Of a stretch of DNA of 64,000 bases, positions 56,282 through 64,000 are shown piece by piece. The DNA comes from CAWBQO01 sp963790965. Lineage in GTDB: Bacteria; Bacteroidota; Rhodothermia; Rhodothermales; DASSAV01. A program made the position numbers and the translations under genes. Location: positions 868,001-932,000 of the forward strand of contig CAWBQO010000006.1 of the NCBI GenBank assembly GCA_963790965.1, in the 5' to 3' direction. A model generated the notes under the pieces. That model saw only the letters and a list, made by a program, of their open reading frames with translations. It searched no databases and was not told the DNA's origin. Each line of letters begins with the position of its first letter. The first letter of the stretch is position 1.

Positions 56282-58876
56282 ATGCCTTCCGCAGCAAAAG
56301 ACGACAGGCTTCGTGTCGACGCAGCCACGCCCTGCGAACACTGCGGGCTGCCGGTGGGAAACCGCCCCGTCGGCAAAGGGCCTTACTTCTGCTGCTCGGG
56401 ATGCGCGGCCGTCTACGACGCGCTGCAGTCGGCAGGGTTATCGGACACCTATTACCGCTTGCGCGAGCTGACGCCGGAAGCGGAAGGGCGTCCGGCCGAG
56501 GCGCGCGTCGACGACCTGCGCCTCTCCGAGTTCGACACGCCGTCCTTCCTTGCCGCGCACACGACGAGCGTTGACCCGGGCGGCGACGAGCGCTGCACGG
56601 AGCTGTACCTGGACGGCGTCCATTGCGCGGCGTGTGTCTGGCTGGTCGAACGATTGCCCTTCGTCATGGACGGCGTGAGCGAGGCTCGGCTCGATCTCCC
56701 GCGCGCTCGGCTCTCGCTCCGCTGGCACGCCGACGAAGTGCAACTCTCAGAAGTCGCGCGCAGGCTTTCGGCGTTTGGCTACACGACGCATGCGACAAGG
56801 CAGGCGGTTCAGGTGGAGCGTACGGCATCCGAGCGGAGGCTTCTTACAAAAGCGGGCGTCTGCTGGGCCCTTGCGGGCAACGTCATGCTCGTGGCGTGGG
56901 CGCTGTACTCGGGCATGGGGCTGGAAGGTGATGCCGACTTCCGTAACGCTGCGCGGTGGATCAGCCTGCTTCTGGCCATTCCAAGCGTGCTTTACGGCGG
57001 CTCCGAGTTCTTCAAGCGCGCGTGGGCGTCGATCGGGATTGCCTGGCGCGGACGTTCGCTCTTGCGGCTTCACGTCGACACGCCCATTTCGCTCGGGATC
57101 CTTGCGGGGTTCTCGCAGAGCGCGTGGTCGACGGTGACGGGAAGCGGCGAGGTGTGGTTCGACTCTATTACCGTACTCATCGCAGCGCTGCTGACCGCTC
57201 GCTGGATCCAGGTGCGCAGCAGGCGTTTTGCCGGCGATGCGACCGAGCGGCTGCTTTCGCTTATCCCGTCGATGGCGCGCCGCCGGATGAAAGAAGGAGG
57301 CTTCGAGACCGTTCCCGCCGAAGAGCTGCGCCCGGGCGACGTGGTGGAGGTGCCCGCCGGTGAGGTCATTCCGGTCGATGGCAGCGTGCTTTCCGGGAGG
57401 TCGAGCTTGAACAATGCGGTTCTAACGGGAGAGAGCCGGCCGGAGCCGGTGGAGCCGGGGCTTGCCGTGCAGGCAGGGGCAACGAACATCGCCTCCCCGC
57501 TGCAGGTACTTGTCTCGGCGGTGGGGGACGAGACGCGGGTCGGCAAGCTGCTGGCCTGGGTGCGCGACAGCGAGCATCGACGGGCACCGGTGATGCTGCT
57601 CGCCGACCGGCTGAGCGGGTATTTCGTGGCAGTCGTGCTTGCGCTTGCGGTGCTTGCCGCCGTGATCTGGCTTCCGCGCGCGGGCGCGGCGGGCATTCAC
57701 CACGTGGTCGCGCTGCTCGTCATCACCTGCCCGTGCGCGCTCGGGATGGCGACGCCTCTCGCGATGGCGGTCGCGTCCGGACGGGCTGCGCGGGCGGGCA
57801 TCTACATCAAGAGCGACGAAGCGACGCAGATGCTGACGGACATCGACACCGTCGTGCTCGACAAGACGGGCACGCTTACGGAAGGGCGCATGACGGTGGT
57901 AGAATGGACGGGCGACCGCGACGCGCTTGGTCTCGCAGCCGCGCTCGAAAGCGCGAGCAATCACCCCATTGCCGCCGCGATTACGACTGCATGGGCGTGG
58001 GAAGAGCCGGATGCCGGGCCGCCGGAGAGCAGCGCGCTCGAAGGCGTCATCGCCGAGGCCGGGGCGGGCATTCAGGGGAAGGTTCAGGGTCATTCAGTAA
58101 TGGTGGGCAAGCCGGCCTGGCTGGAAGCGGCAGGTGTTGCGGTGAATGAGACGGCGAAGGAGACCGTCGACGGGTTTGCTGCAAGCGCGCACACGCCGGT
58201 CGCCGTCGCCGTGGACGGGCAGCTGAAAGCATTGCTGGCCGTGGGCGATCGCGTTCGGAAAGAGACGGCCGCGAGTTTGCAGGCGCTCCGCAAGCACGGC
58301 CGGATGCTGTACATCCTTTCGGGAGATGACGAGCGCGTCGTTAAAGCCGTCGCGGCGCGCGTCGGCATCGAGCCTCATCGGGCGCTGGGCGGCGTCGATC
58401 CCGAGGGGAAAAGATCGTTCATCGAAACGCTCAAAGCCGATGGCCGTCGCGTTGCGATGGTGGGCGACGGCGTGAACGATGCTGCGGCGCTGCAGGCGGC
58501 GGATGTGGGCATCTCCGTCCATGGCGGTAGCACGGCGGGCATGGTCGCGGCCGACGTTTTCATGACGCGCTCCGGTTTTGCGCCGCTCGAGGCGCTCTTT
58601 GCGGGGAGCCACCATGTCATGCGTGTCGTTAAGCGCAACCTGCTCCTTTCGCTCTTGTACAACGCAACGGGTGCGGTAGCGGCGCTGCTTGGTCTCGTCA
58701 CGCCCTTTGTCGCGGCCATTGCGATGCCGATCAGTTCGCTCGTGGTCGTACTCTCGTCAGTGTTGCAGCGCTCATTCCCGCAGCCGGCGGCCAGGGCGGA
58801 GGCGGCTCCGCCGGCGTTCGGCGGGTCCATTCCACTGAGGAAAGCGGAACCGGCCGCCGCCCATGAAACAGTGTAG
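56282..58876 (+). CDS. ccoI: Cu-transporting P1B-type ATPase for cbb3 oxidase (FixI/CcoI)
   Basis: 864 residues. The N-terminal zinc-ribbon-like region (CEHCGLPVGNR, FCCSGCAAVY) is typical of FixI-type pumps; then an HMA domain (CAAC at 115-118), membrane helices with the ion motif CPC (483-485, ITCPCALGMATPLA), phosphorylation site Asp527 (DKTGTLTEG), the HP motif SNHPIAAAI and the hinge MVGDGVNDAAAL. Slow copper export to the periplasm for CuB insertion is the known role. It sits between ccoH and ccoS. The structural genes ccoNOP are not in the window. Confidence 0.96.
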   Translation: MPSAAKDDRLRVDAATPCEHCGLPVGNRPVGKGPYFCCSGCAAVYDALQSAGLSDTYYRLRELTPEAEGRPAEARVDDLRLSEFDTPSFLAAHTTSVDPGGDERCTELYLDGVHCAACVWLVERLPFVMDGVSEARLDLPRARLSLRWHADEVQLSEVARRLSAFGYTTHATRQAVQVERTASERRLLTKAGVCWALAGNVMLVAWALYSGMGLEGDADFRNAARWISLLLAIPSVLYGGSEFFKRAWASIGIAWRGRSLLRLHVDTPISLGILAGFSQSAWSTVTGSGEVWFDSITVLIAALLTARWIQVRSRRFAGDATERLLSLIPSMARRRMKEGGFETVPAEELRPGDVVEVPAGEVIPVDGSVLSGRSSLNNAVLTGESRPEPVEPGLAVQAGATNIASPLQVLVSAVGDETRVGKLLAWVRDSEHRRAPVMLLADRLSGYFVAVVLALAVLAAVIWLPRAGAAGIHHVVALLVITCPCALGMATPLAMAVASGRAARAGIYIKSDEATQMLTDIDTVVLDKTGTLTEGRMTVVEWTGDRDALGLAAALESASNHPIAAAITTAWAWEEPDAGPPESSALEGVIAEAGAGIQGKVQGHSVMVGKPAWLEAAGVAVNETAKETVDGFAASAHTPVAVAVDGQLKALLAVGDRVRKETAASLQALRKHGRMLYILSGDDERVVKAVAARVGIEPHRALGGVDPEGKRSFIETLKADGRRVAMVGDGVNDAAALQAADVGISVHGGSTAGMVAADVFMTRSGFAPLEALFAGSHHVMRVVKRNLLLSLLYNATGAVAALLGLVTPFVAAIAMPISSLVVVLSSVLQRSFPQPAARAEAAPPAFGGSIPLRKAEPAAAHETV

Positions 58877-58882
58877 CGCGTT

Positions 58883-59056
58883 ATGAGCATTCTTTATCTA
58901 CTCGTTCCGCTTGCCATCCTGCTCGCCGGAGCCGGCGTCGCCGGGTTCTTTTGGGCCGTGCGCGACGGACAGTTCGACGACGTAGAGACGCCCGCCATTC
59001 GCATCCTGCTCGACGACGAAACGGCCGAAGAGCGGCCGGCATCCCGCCGATCTTGA
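58883..59056 (+). CDS. ccoS: Cytochrome oxidase maturation protein CcoS
   Basis: 57 residues, small and easily missed. MSILYLLVPLAILLAGAGVA forms the single helix, followed by the family motif GFFWAVRDGQFDDVETPAIR and a short charged tail. Its place 6 bp after ccoI confirms it. CcoS is required for incorporation of heme and Cu into cbb3 oxidase. Confidence 0.92.
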   Translation: MSILYLLVPLAILLAGAGVAGFFWAVRDGQFDDVETPAIRILLDDETAEERPASRRS

Positions 59057-59083
59057 CCTACAGGATCATCAATTGCTGAAATC

Positions 59084-60466
59084 ATGAAGATTCCCGATAT
59101 ACCCGCAGCGCTCGTCGAGCGGTACAACCGGCCGGGCCCTCGTTATACGAGCTACCCGACGGCCCCGCAGTTCTCCGACGCCGTGGGAGCCGGTGCCGTC
59201 GAAAAGGCGCTTCGCACTTCCCGGCCGGAGGCTGACCTGTCGCTCTACTTCCATCTCCCGTTTTGCCGGTCGTTGTGCAACTACTGCGGCTGCCACATGA
59301 TGGTGACGCACCGGCCGGAGAAGATCGAGGGCTACCTTGCCTACCTCCACCGGGAGATCGATGCCGTCTCCGAGAAACTGACGGAGGGCCGGACCGTGCG
59401 GCAGATCCATTGGGGCGGCGGAACGCCGACGTTCCTCGAACCGGATCAGATCGAATCGCTCATGGCGCACACGCGCAAGCGGTTCGCGGTGGCGGAGGAC
59501 GCGGAGATCAGCATCGAGGCCGATCCGCGCGGACTGTCGGAGGCGCATGTGGCGGCGATCCAGCGGGCGGGCTTTAACCGCGTCAGCTTTGGCGTGCAGG
59601 ACTTCGATGAGGAGGTGCAGACCGCCATCGGGCGCGTTCAGCCGGAGGCGCTGGTGGCTGAGGCGGTGGCGTCCGTCCGTGCGGCGGGCATCGAAAGCGT
59701 CAACTTTGACTTGATCTATGGGCTGCCTCATCAAACGACCGCTTCTTTCCGAAACACGATCGACCTCGTGAACGCACTGCGGCCCGAGCGCATTTCGCTT
59801 TTCAGCTACGCCCACGTGCCCTGGCTGAAGAAGCACCAGCGCACGATCCCCACGGACGCGCTGCCGGGGGCCGACGAAAAGCTCGACATCTTCATGCTTG
59901 CCGTTGAACGGCTGACGAGCGAAGGCGGCTATCGCTACATCGGCATGGACCATTTTGCCCGCCCCGAAGACGACCTTTGCCGCGCACAGGACAACGGCAC
60001 ACTCCACCGCAACTTCCAGGGCTATTCGACCCATGCAGGGGCGGATCTGCTCGGGTTCGGCATATCGAGCATCGGGCTGCTCGACGATCTTTTCTATCAG
60101 AACGTGAAGGATCTGCGGCCCTATTACAGCGCCATTGACGGTGGGAGACTCCCCATCGAGCGCGGCGTGCGCCTCACGGAAGATGACCGGTTGCGGAGGC
60201 ACGTCATTACACAGGTAATGTGTAACTTTCGGCTGGAGTTGGCAGACGTAGAGCGCCGCTTCGGCATCGGGTTCCATGACTATTTCGCCGATGCGTGGTC
60301 GGAGCTTGAAGGGATGGAGGCCGACGGACTCGTCCGGCTCAGCCCGGACCGGATCGAGGTGACGGATACGGGCCGGTTCTTCATTCGCAACATTGCCATG
60401 CCGTTCGACGCCTATCTGCCGAAAAAGGAGGCGGCGCAGCGGCCGATGTATTCGCAAACCGTTTAA
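59084..60466 (+). CDS. hemN: Oxygen-independent coproporphyrinogen III oxidase (radical SAM)
   Basis: 460 residues. The radical-SAM cluster motif is C61-x3-C65-x2-C68 followed by G-C70 (CRSLCNYCGC), then IHWGGGTPTFL and FGVQDFDEEVQTAIGRVQP; C-terminal HemN domain with GISSIGLL and MCNFRLEL. The extra Cys after the cluster and the N-terminal RYNRPGPRYTSYPTAPQF trip-wire are features of true HemN, not HemW. It decarboxylates coproporphyrinogen III without oxygen, which fits co-expression with a microaerobic cbb3 oxidase. It starts 27 bp after ccoS. Confidence 0.96.
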   Translation: MKIPDIPAALVERYNRPGPRYTSYPTAPQFSDAVGAGAVEKALRTSRPEADLSLYFHLPFCRSLCNYCGCHMMVTHRPEKIEGYLAYLHREIDAVSEKLTEGRTVRQIHWGGGTPTFLEPDQIESLMAHTRKRFAVAEDAEISIEADPRGLSEAHVAAIQRAGFNRVSFGVQDFDEEVQTAIGRVQPEALVAEAVASVRAAGIESVNFDLIYGLPHQTTASFRNTIDLVNALRPERISLFSYAHVPWLKKHQRTIPTDALPGADEKLDIFMLAVERLTSEGGYRYIGMDHFARPEDDLCRAQDNGTLHRNFQGYSTHAGADLLGFGISSIGLLDDLFYQNVKDLRPYYSAIDGGRLPIERGVRLTEDDRLRRHVITQVMCNFRLELADVERRFGIGFHDYFADAWSELEGMEADGLVRLSPDRIEVTDTGRFFIRNIAMPFDAYLPKKEAAQRPMYSQTV

Positions 60467-60510
60467 AAGAGGCCGGAGCGTCAAGGCTCCCGCACCATTG
60501 CAGCACTACT

Positions 60511-61434
60511 ATGGCCCAGGTAGATTCTTCCTCTCCGGTTCGTTCGACGGTTCACGCCGACCACGATGTGAAAGCGAACATCGCCCCGCCGGTGCTCGTT
60601 GCGCCGATCGAGCATGCACCCGTAAATGGCTCCGAGGTCACGTTCCGCTGGAGGGAAGTTCCGGGCGCGGCGGGCTACGGCCTGCAAGTGGCGAAGGATC
60701 CGGAGTTTGCCGAGGTGCTCTACCGCACCGACGAGGCAAGTGGCACGCTGTACCGCGTCTCAGAGGGCCTGACCGACGAGCACGGTCCCCTCTTCTGGCG
60801 CATGCGTTCGCGAAAGGGACTGGGCTTCGGGCCGTTCAGCGCGCCGGCGTCGTTCGCGTTCCATGCGGGAGCCGCAGTGGACGAGGGGCCATGGGAGCGA
60901 GCGCAGGAGCGCGGTGCGCCTGGAGAGCCGCTGCGCCCCGACCACGGCGTCCCGGTGGAAGGCGGGTCTGTGACGCTTCTGTGGACCGCCGTGCCGAATG
61001 CCCGCGCCTACGACGTGCAGGTTGGCAGGGACGAAACGTTCGAGCGTCCGGTGTTTGCAACGTCGGTTGAGGCCAGCAACAGCCTGTCGCTTCTGGAATT
61101 GCTGCCGGAGACGGGAGCGGTGTACTACTGGCGCGTTCGTCCTGTGGCGGAGGGCGCGCCCGGCCTCTGGAGCCGCGCCGCTTCGTTCCGCGCGACGACC
61201 GACCGGGACGTAGAGGCCCATGCGAACCGCAAGGACGTTGCTGCCGCCGAACAGCGCCGGAAAGACGCCCGGGAGGATGCGCGCCGTCAGCGAGAGGCGG
61301 GGGCCGCGGCTCAGGAAGAGGGCGTGGACTATGTTGCCGAAGTGGGCGGCGACAATGAGATGCGCATCATCTTCTCCGTCATGCTCGTCGCCTTCGCCGT
61401 GACGATCACGCTCATCGCCATTCTCGCGCCGTAG
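60511..61434 (+). CDS. Tail-anchored protein with two fibronectin type III-like domains
   Basis: 307 residues. No signal peptide. Two Ig/FN3-like units: about 28-120 (PIEHAPVNGSEVTFRWREVP; YGLQVAKDPEFAEVLYRTD) and 145-235 (GSVTLLWTAVPNARAYDVQV; VYYWRVRPVAEGAPGLW). A strongly charged helix follows (EQRRKDAREDARRQREAGAA), and a C-terminal membrane helix (IIFSVMLVAFAVTITLIAIL) ends 3 residues from the stop. The topology suggests that the FN3 domains lie in the cytoplasm, which is unusual for this fold. It follows hemN by 44 bp and may be in its operon. The stop codon is inside a perfect hairpin. Family not recognised. Confidence 0.78.
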   Translation: MAQVDSSSPVRSTVHADHDVKANIAPPVLVAPIEHAPVNGSEVTFRWREVPGAAGYGLQVAKDPEFAEVLYRTDEASGTLYRVSEGLTDEHGPLFWRMRSRKGLGFGPFSAPASFAFHAGAAVDEGPWERAQERGAPGEPLRPDHGVPVEGGSVTLLWTAVPNARAYDVQVGRDETFERPVFATSVEASNSLSLLELLPETGAVYYWRVRPVAEGAPGLWSRAASFRATTDRDVEAHANRKDVAAAEQRRKDAREDARRQREAGAAAQEEGVDYVAEVGGDNEMRIIFSVMLVAFAVTITLIAILAP

Positions 61435-62300
61435 GGGCACGATATGTGGTGCCCCTACGGCGGCGTGTCATGGTGAACGGAGTGAAGCGACTCAGGCGTG
61501 CACGAAGGACAGATTCTTCGCTTTGCTCAGAATGACAAGTGGTGAGGGCGGAGGCGGCGTGGACGTGGGGGGGCATGAAGGGCGGAACGGCCCTCGCGTG
61601 TCGTGCTGAAGGATGTGAGGCATGTCAGGCTGGCGGCGATAGGGCGCCCTTGGTGATGAGGCGATGGTGAGCGGCCGGGAAGCGGCGGGTGTTCTTTGCT
61701 GTTGGTAGGAGGTCCCTCCGCGCGGACGCGGAATAGGGGTGGGGCAACGGGCAGGCAGGTGGCGCGTCCTTGGTCGGGATGACACTCCGGAGCGCCGAAG
61801 GTTGTGGGAACCGGGGGAGAATCAGAAAGGCTGCATCCTTCCGGCGTTTCGTGTTGGGCGGAGGGAAGCATCTCAGGCTGGCGGCGATAGGGCGACCTTG
61901 GTGATGAGGCCATGGTGAGCGGCCGGGAAGCGGCGGGTGTTTTTTGCTGTTGGTAGGAGGTCCCTCCGCGCGGACGCGAAGTACGGGCGGGGCAACGGGC
62001 AGGTAGGTGGCGCGTCCTTGGTCGGGATGGCATTGAGGGAGGGCGGAGCGTTGCCTGTTGACGGAGCACCGACAAAGGCGGAGGCGGCGAGTAGGGGCAC
62101 GATATGTGGTGCCCGTACACCGGCGTGTCATGCTGGGCGGAGGGAAGCATCTCAGGCGTGCTCGAAGGACAGATTCTTCGCTGCGCTCAGAATGACACGG
62201 ACGGAGGTTGGAGGCGGCGGCGGGGACCCAGGCAGCGAAAGGAGGGCGGAACGGCCCTCGCGTGTCGTGCTGAAGGATGTGAAGCATCTCGGGCGTGCTT
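61427..62300. repeat. Repeat block with duplicated ~110 bp segment, inverted 257 bp units and REP-like elements
   Basis: The block opens with a 14 bp perfect stem (CGCCGTAGGGGCAC, 61427-61440; GTGCCCCTACGGCG, 61449-61462; loop GATATGTG). The segment 61431-61540 recurs at 62091-62200 (GTAGGGGCACGATATGTGGT, GGCGTGTCATG, GACAGATTCTTCGCT). Between them are two reverse-oriented copies related to the 28-33 kb repeat unit (GGTGATGAGG, GGAGGTCCCTCCGCGCGGAC) around 61600-61800 and 61860-62060. Non-coding; 62301-62401 shows nothing further. Confidence 0.85.
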
Positions 62301-62401
62301 GGTGTTGCCGCCTGTTGTGCTGAGGGGCGGGTAGGTCGCGGGGCGCGCGTGGTCTATGGTTCGTGGATCCTCTCCTCCCTGGCCTTTGAATGGTGGCGAC
62401 C

Positions 62402-62887
62402 ATGAACTGGACCTATCGCGCGCAGCAGTGGTTCTCGCTGTCGGCTTCTGAAAGCGCAGTCCTGCTGACCCTCGGCGGCCTGCTTGCGCTCGGGGTAGCC
62501 GTCCGCTATGTCCGCGCGCCGGACGCGCTGGATGCGCGGGACCTGTACGCGGAAGCGGACCGGGCGCTTCTGGAAGCCACAGCCGTCGCGGACTCGCTGC
62601 CGCCGGCTGATCCCGTCCTATCCGACGTGCCGCTCTGGTCGCGCGTCGAGGCGGTGCTGCCGCCGGTCTTTCCGCTGGACCTTAATGCGGCGGGCGCGGA
62701 GGACCTGGAGGAGCTGCCGCGCATCGGACCGGCGCTCGCGGCGCGGATCGTAGCGCATCGGAGGGCGAACGGACCGTTCCGCAGCGTGCGGGACCTGCTG
62801 GACGTGAAAGGCATCGGCGAAAAGACGCTCGCTCACTTTGACACATTAGTCACCGTGGGAGGGGGCACGGACGTTCAAGAAAAATAG
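62402..62887 (+). CDS. Membrane-anchored ComEA-like helix-hairpin-helix protein
   Basis: 161 residues. A membrane helix near the N-terminus (SAVLLTLGGLLALGVAVRYV) and a linker of about 60 residues lead to a ComEA-type double HhH at the C-terminus (FPLDLNAAGAEDLEELPRIG; ALAARIVAHRRANGPFRSVR; LLDVKGIGEKTLAHFDTLV). ComEA binds incoming DNA in natural transformation; similar short proteins exist in many species without known competence, so transformability is not implied. ATG 62402 preferred over the GTG/ATG at 62390. Confidence 0.87.
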   Translation: MNWTYRAQQWFSLSASESAVLLTLGGLLALGVAVRYVRAPDALDARDLYAEADRALLEATAVADSLPPADPVLSDVPLWSRVEAVLPPVFPLDLNAAGAEDLEELPRIGPALAARIVAHRRANGPFRSVRDLLDVKGIGEKTLAHFDTLVTVGGGTDVQEK

Positions 62888-62973
62888 ATGCAAGGCGCAT
62901 TTTAAGTTGCGCGCCTCCGGGTCGATCTCTATCATGTGCTGCACGTCCATTTAGCCTAAAGATCGCACCCGTT

Positions 62974-64000
62974 ATGGAACTGCTCGTCCCGCTGCTGCTC
63001 TTCGCGCTCGGCTCCGCTCTCGGTGCCGGTGCCATTTACTACTCGCTCTCCGGAAAGCTCAGTGAGGCCGGGAGGCAGATCAGCGAGGCCGAGCGGCAGA
63101 TCGGGGTGCTGCAGTCTGAAAGGGCCGTAGTGGATGAGCGCCTGAAGACGCAGGTGGAGGTCGTCGCGGCGCTGGAGGCGCAGATCGACCGCGCGCGTCT
63201 CAAGGAGCAGGAGGCTGCGCAAACGGCGCTCGAACTCGCCTCAACGAAGAGTGGCCTCGATGCCACCTGGCGGCGCGTGCAAGAACTGACGGCTGACGTG
63301 GCTCGACGCGAAACATCGCTAAAGGAGCAAGCAGACCTTGCAGGCACGCTGAAAGTCCGTCAGAAAGAACTGGAGACCCGCCTCGACGAGCAGCAGCGTG
63401 CCTTCGATGCGCGTCTCGAAGAACAGAAGCTGTCGTTCGACGCGCGCAAGGAGGAGCAGCAGCGCGCCTTCGACGCGCGGCTGGAAGAGCAGGAACGCGC
63501 GATCCAGAGGCAGGCCACCATGCTCGCCGAGGCGGAAAAGAAGCTCACCGACGTGTTCAAGTCGCTCTCGTCAGACGTGCTCAAGCAGAGCAGCGAATCC
63601 TTTCTGGACCTCGCAAAAAAGGCATTTGAAGCGGAGCAGGAGAAGGTCAAGGGCGATCTCGAGCAGCGCCGCGTCGCGGTCGACGCGCTCGTGAAGCCGA
63701 TCAAGGAGCAGATGGAGGGCATCGGCAAGCAGATGCAGGAGGTGGAGAAGAACCGCAACCACACCTACGGCTCGCTCGAGCAGATGGTGAAGTCAATGGG
63801 TGCCGAGCAAGTGGCGCTCAAGAAAGAGACCGCTTCGCTGGTGCAGGCGCTCGGAAAGTCGGGCGTTCGCGGCCGCTGGGGCGAAATGCAGCTCCGCCGC
63901 GTAGTCGAGATGGCGGGCATGGTCTCCTACTGCGACTTTGCGGAGCAGGAGAGCGTCGCTACGGACGACGGCCGCTTGCGTCCGGATATGGTCGTGAAGC
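62974..64000 (+). CDS. rmuC: DNA recombination protein RmuC, 3' end outside the window
   Basis: 342 residues visible. An N-terminal membrane helix (LLVPLLLFALGSALGAGAIY) is followed by a very long coiled coil (about 25-265) that includes near-identical 11-12 residue repeats (QRAFDARLEEQ, KLSFDARKEEQ, QRAFDARLEEQ; coded by about 63392-63495). The RmuC catalytic-fold region begins with VQALGKSGVRGRWGEMQLRR, VVEMAGMVSYCDFAEQ and DGRLRPDMVVK before the window ends. RmuC limits inversion at short repeats in E. coli, which is notable in a genome this rich in inverted repeats, although a link is only speculation. Confidence 0.93.
   Translation, partial: MELLVPLLLFALGSALGAGAIYYSLSGKLSEAGRQISEAERQIGVLQSERAVVDERLKTQVEVVAALEAQIDRARLKEQEAAQTALELASTKSGLDATWRRVQELTADVARRETSLKEQADLAGTLKVRQKELETRLDEQQRAFDARLEEQKLSFDARKEEQQRAFDARLEEQERAIQRQATMLAEAEKKLTDVFKSLSSDVLKQSSESFLDLAKKAFEAEQEKVKGDLEQRRVAVDALVKPIKEQMEGIGKQMQEVEKNRNHTYGSLEQMVKSMGAEQVALKKETASLVQALGKSGVRGRWGEMQLRRVVEMAGMVSYCDFAEQESVATDDGRLRPDMVVK

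Overview
The window is a 64 kb chromosomal segment from a GC-rich bacterium that looks like a member of the Bacteroidota/Rhodothermota group. The 16S rRNA has the general signatures of that group. Supporting traits are a Rho factor with a long Arg/Asn/Asp-rich insertion, an atp operon (atpB-E-F-H-A-G) without the beta and epsilon genes and with an extended subunit a, PorV/UPF0164-like outer-membrane proteins, a PKD-OmpA protein, and a leftover type IX secretion (T9SS) sorting-domain fragment. The genus cannot be named from sequence alone.

Layout. 1-6.7 kb: folC (5' end missing), rho, a secreted helical protein, a secreted GH5-CBM6 glycoside hydrolase and a YbjN-like protein. 6.7-7.5 kb: non-coding repeats. 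7.5-16.6 kb: uppP and ppx diverge, then tRNA-Ser, a STAS protein, pcm, the diadenylate cyclase cdaA, an RsbRD_N-like protein, purF, a DUF2279 protein coupled to a CorC/GldE protein, and a decayed T9SS C-terminal domain. 16.7-28 kb: an NSS transporter with a small membrane partner, a TetR regulator with palindromic candidate operators in front of a small membrane protein and an acyl-CoA dehydrogenase, an AlkA-like glycosylase, an octaheme cytochrome with HEAT/TPR repeats, the PKD-OmpA protein and a TPR protein. 28-33.3 kb: an MmeI-type single-chain restriction-modification enzyme lying between two arrays of a ~257 bp non-coding repeat. 33.3-41.4 kb: rpsT, M23 peptidase, bactofilin, two AtpI/AtpZ-like genes and the atp operon. 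41.4-48.5 kb: MITE-like elements, a PorV-like protein paired with an HhH/beta-barrel protein, a response regulator, rlpA, ruvA and a PASTA protein. 48.6-55.1 kb: a complete rrn operon (16S, tRNA-Ile, tRNA-Ala, 23S, 5S). 55.1-64 kb: DUF302, the cbb3-oxidase maturation set ccoH-ccoI-ccoS followed by hemN, a tail-anchored FN3 protein, another repeat block, an HhH protein and rmuC (3' end missing).

Most of the content is housekeeping. The unusual layers are: (1) several families of structured intergenic repeats (REP-like inverted pairs, a 257 bp tandem unit, a 170 bp TIR-bearing MITE candidate); (2) an R-M gene bracketed by direct repeats 3665 bp apart, which would allow loss or exchange of the cassette; (3) a 16S 3' tail that lacks the canonical CCUCC anti-Shine-Dalgarno core, alongside mostly SD-less start sites. 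No CRISPR array, prophage, transposase gene or recognisable biosynthetic cluster was found.
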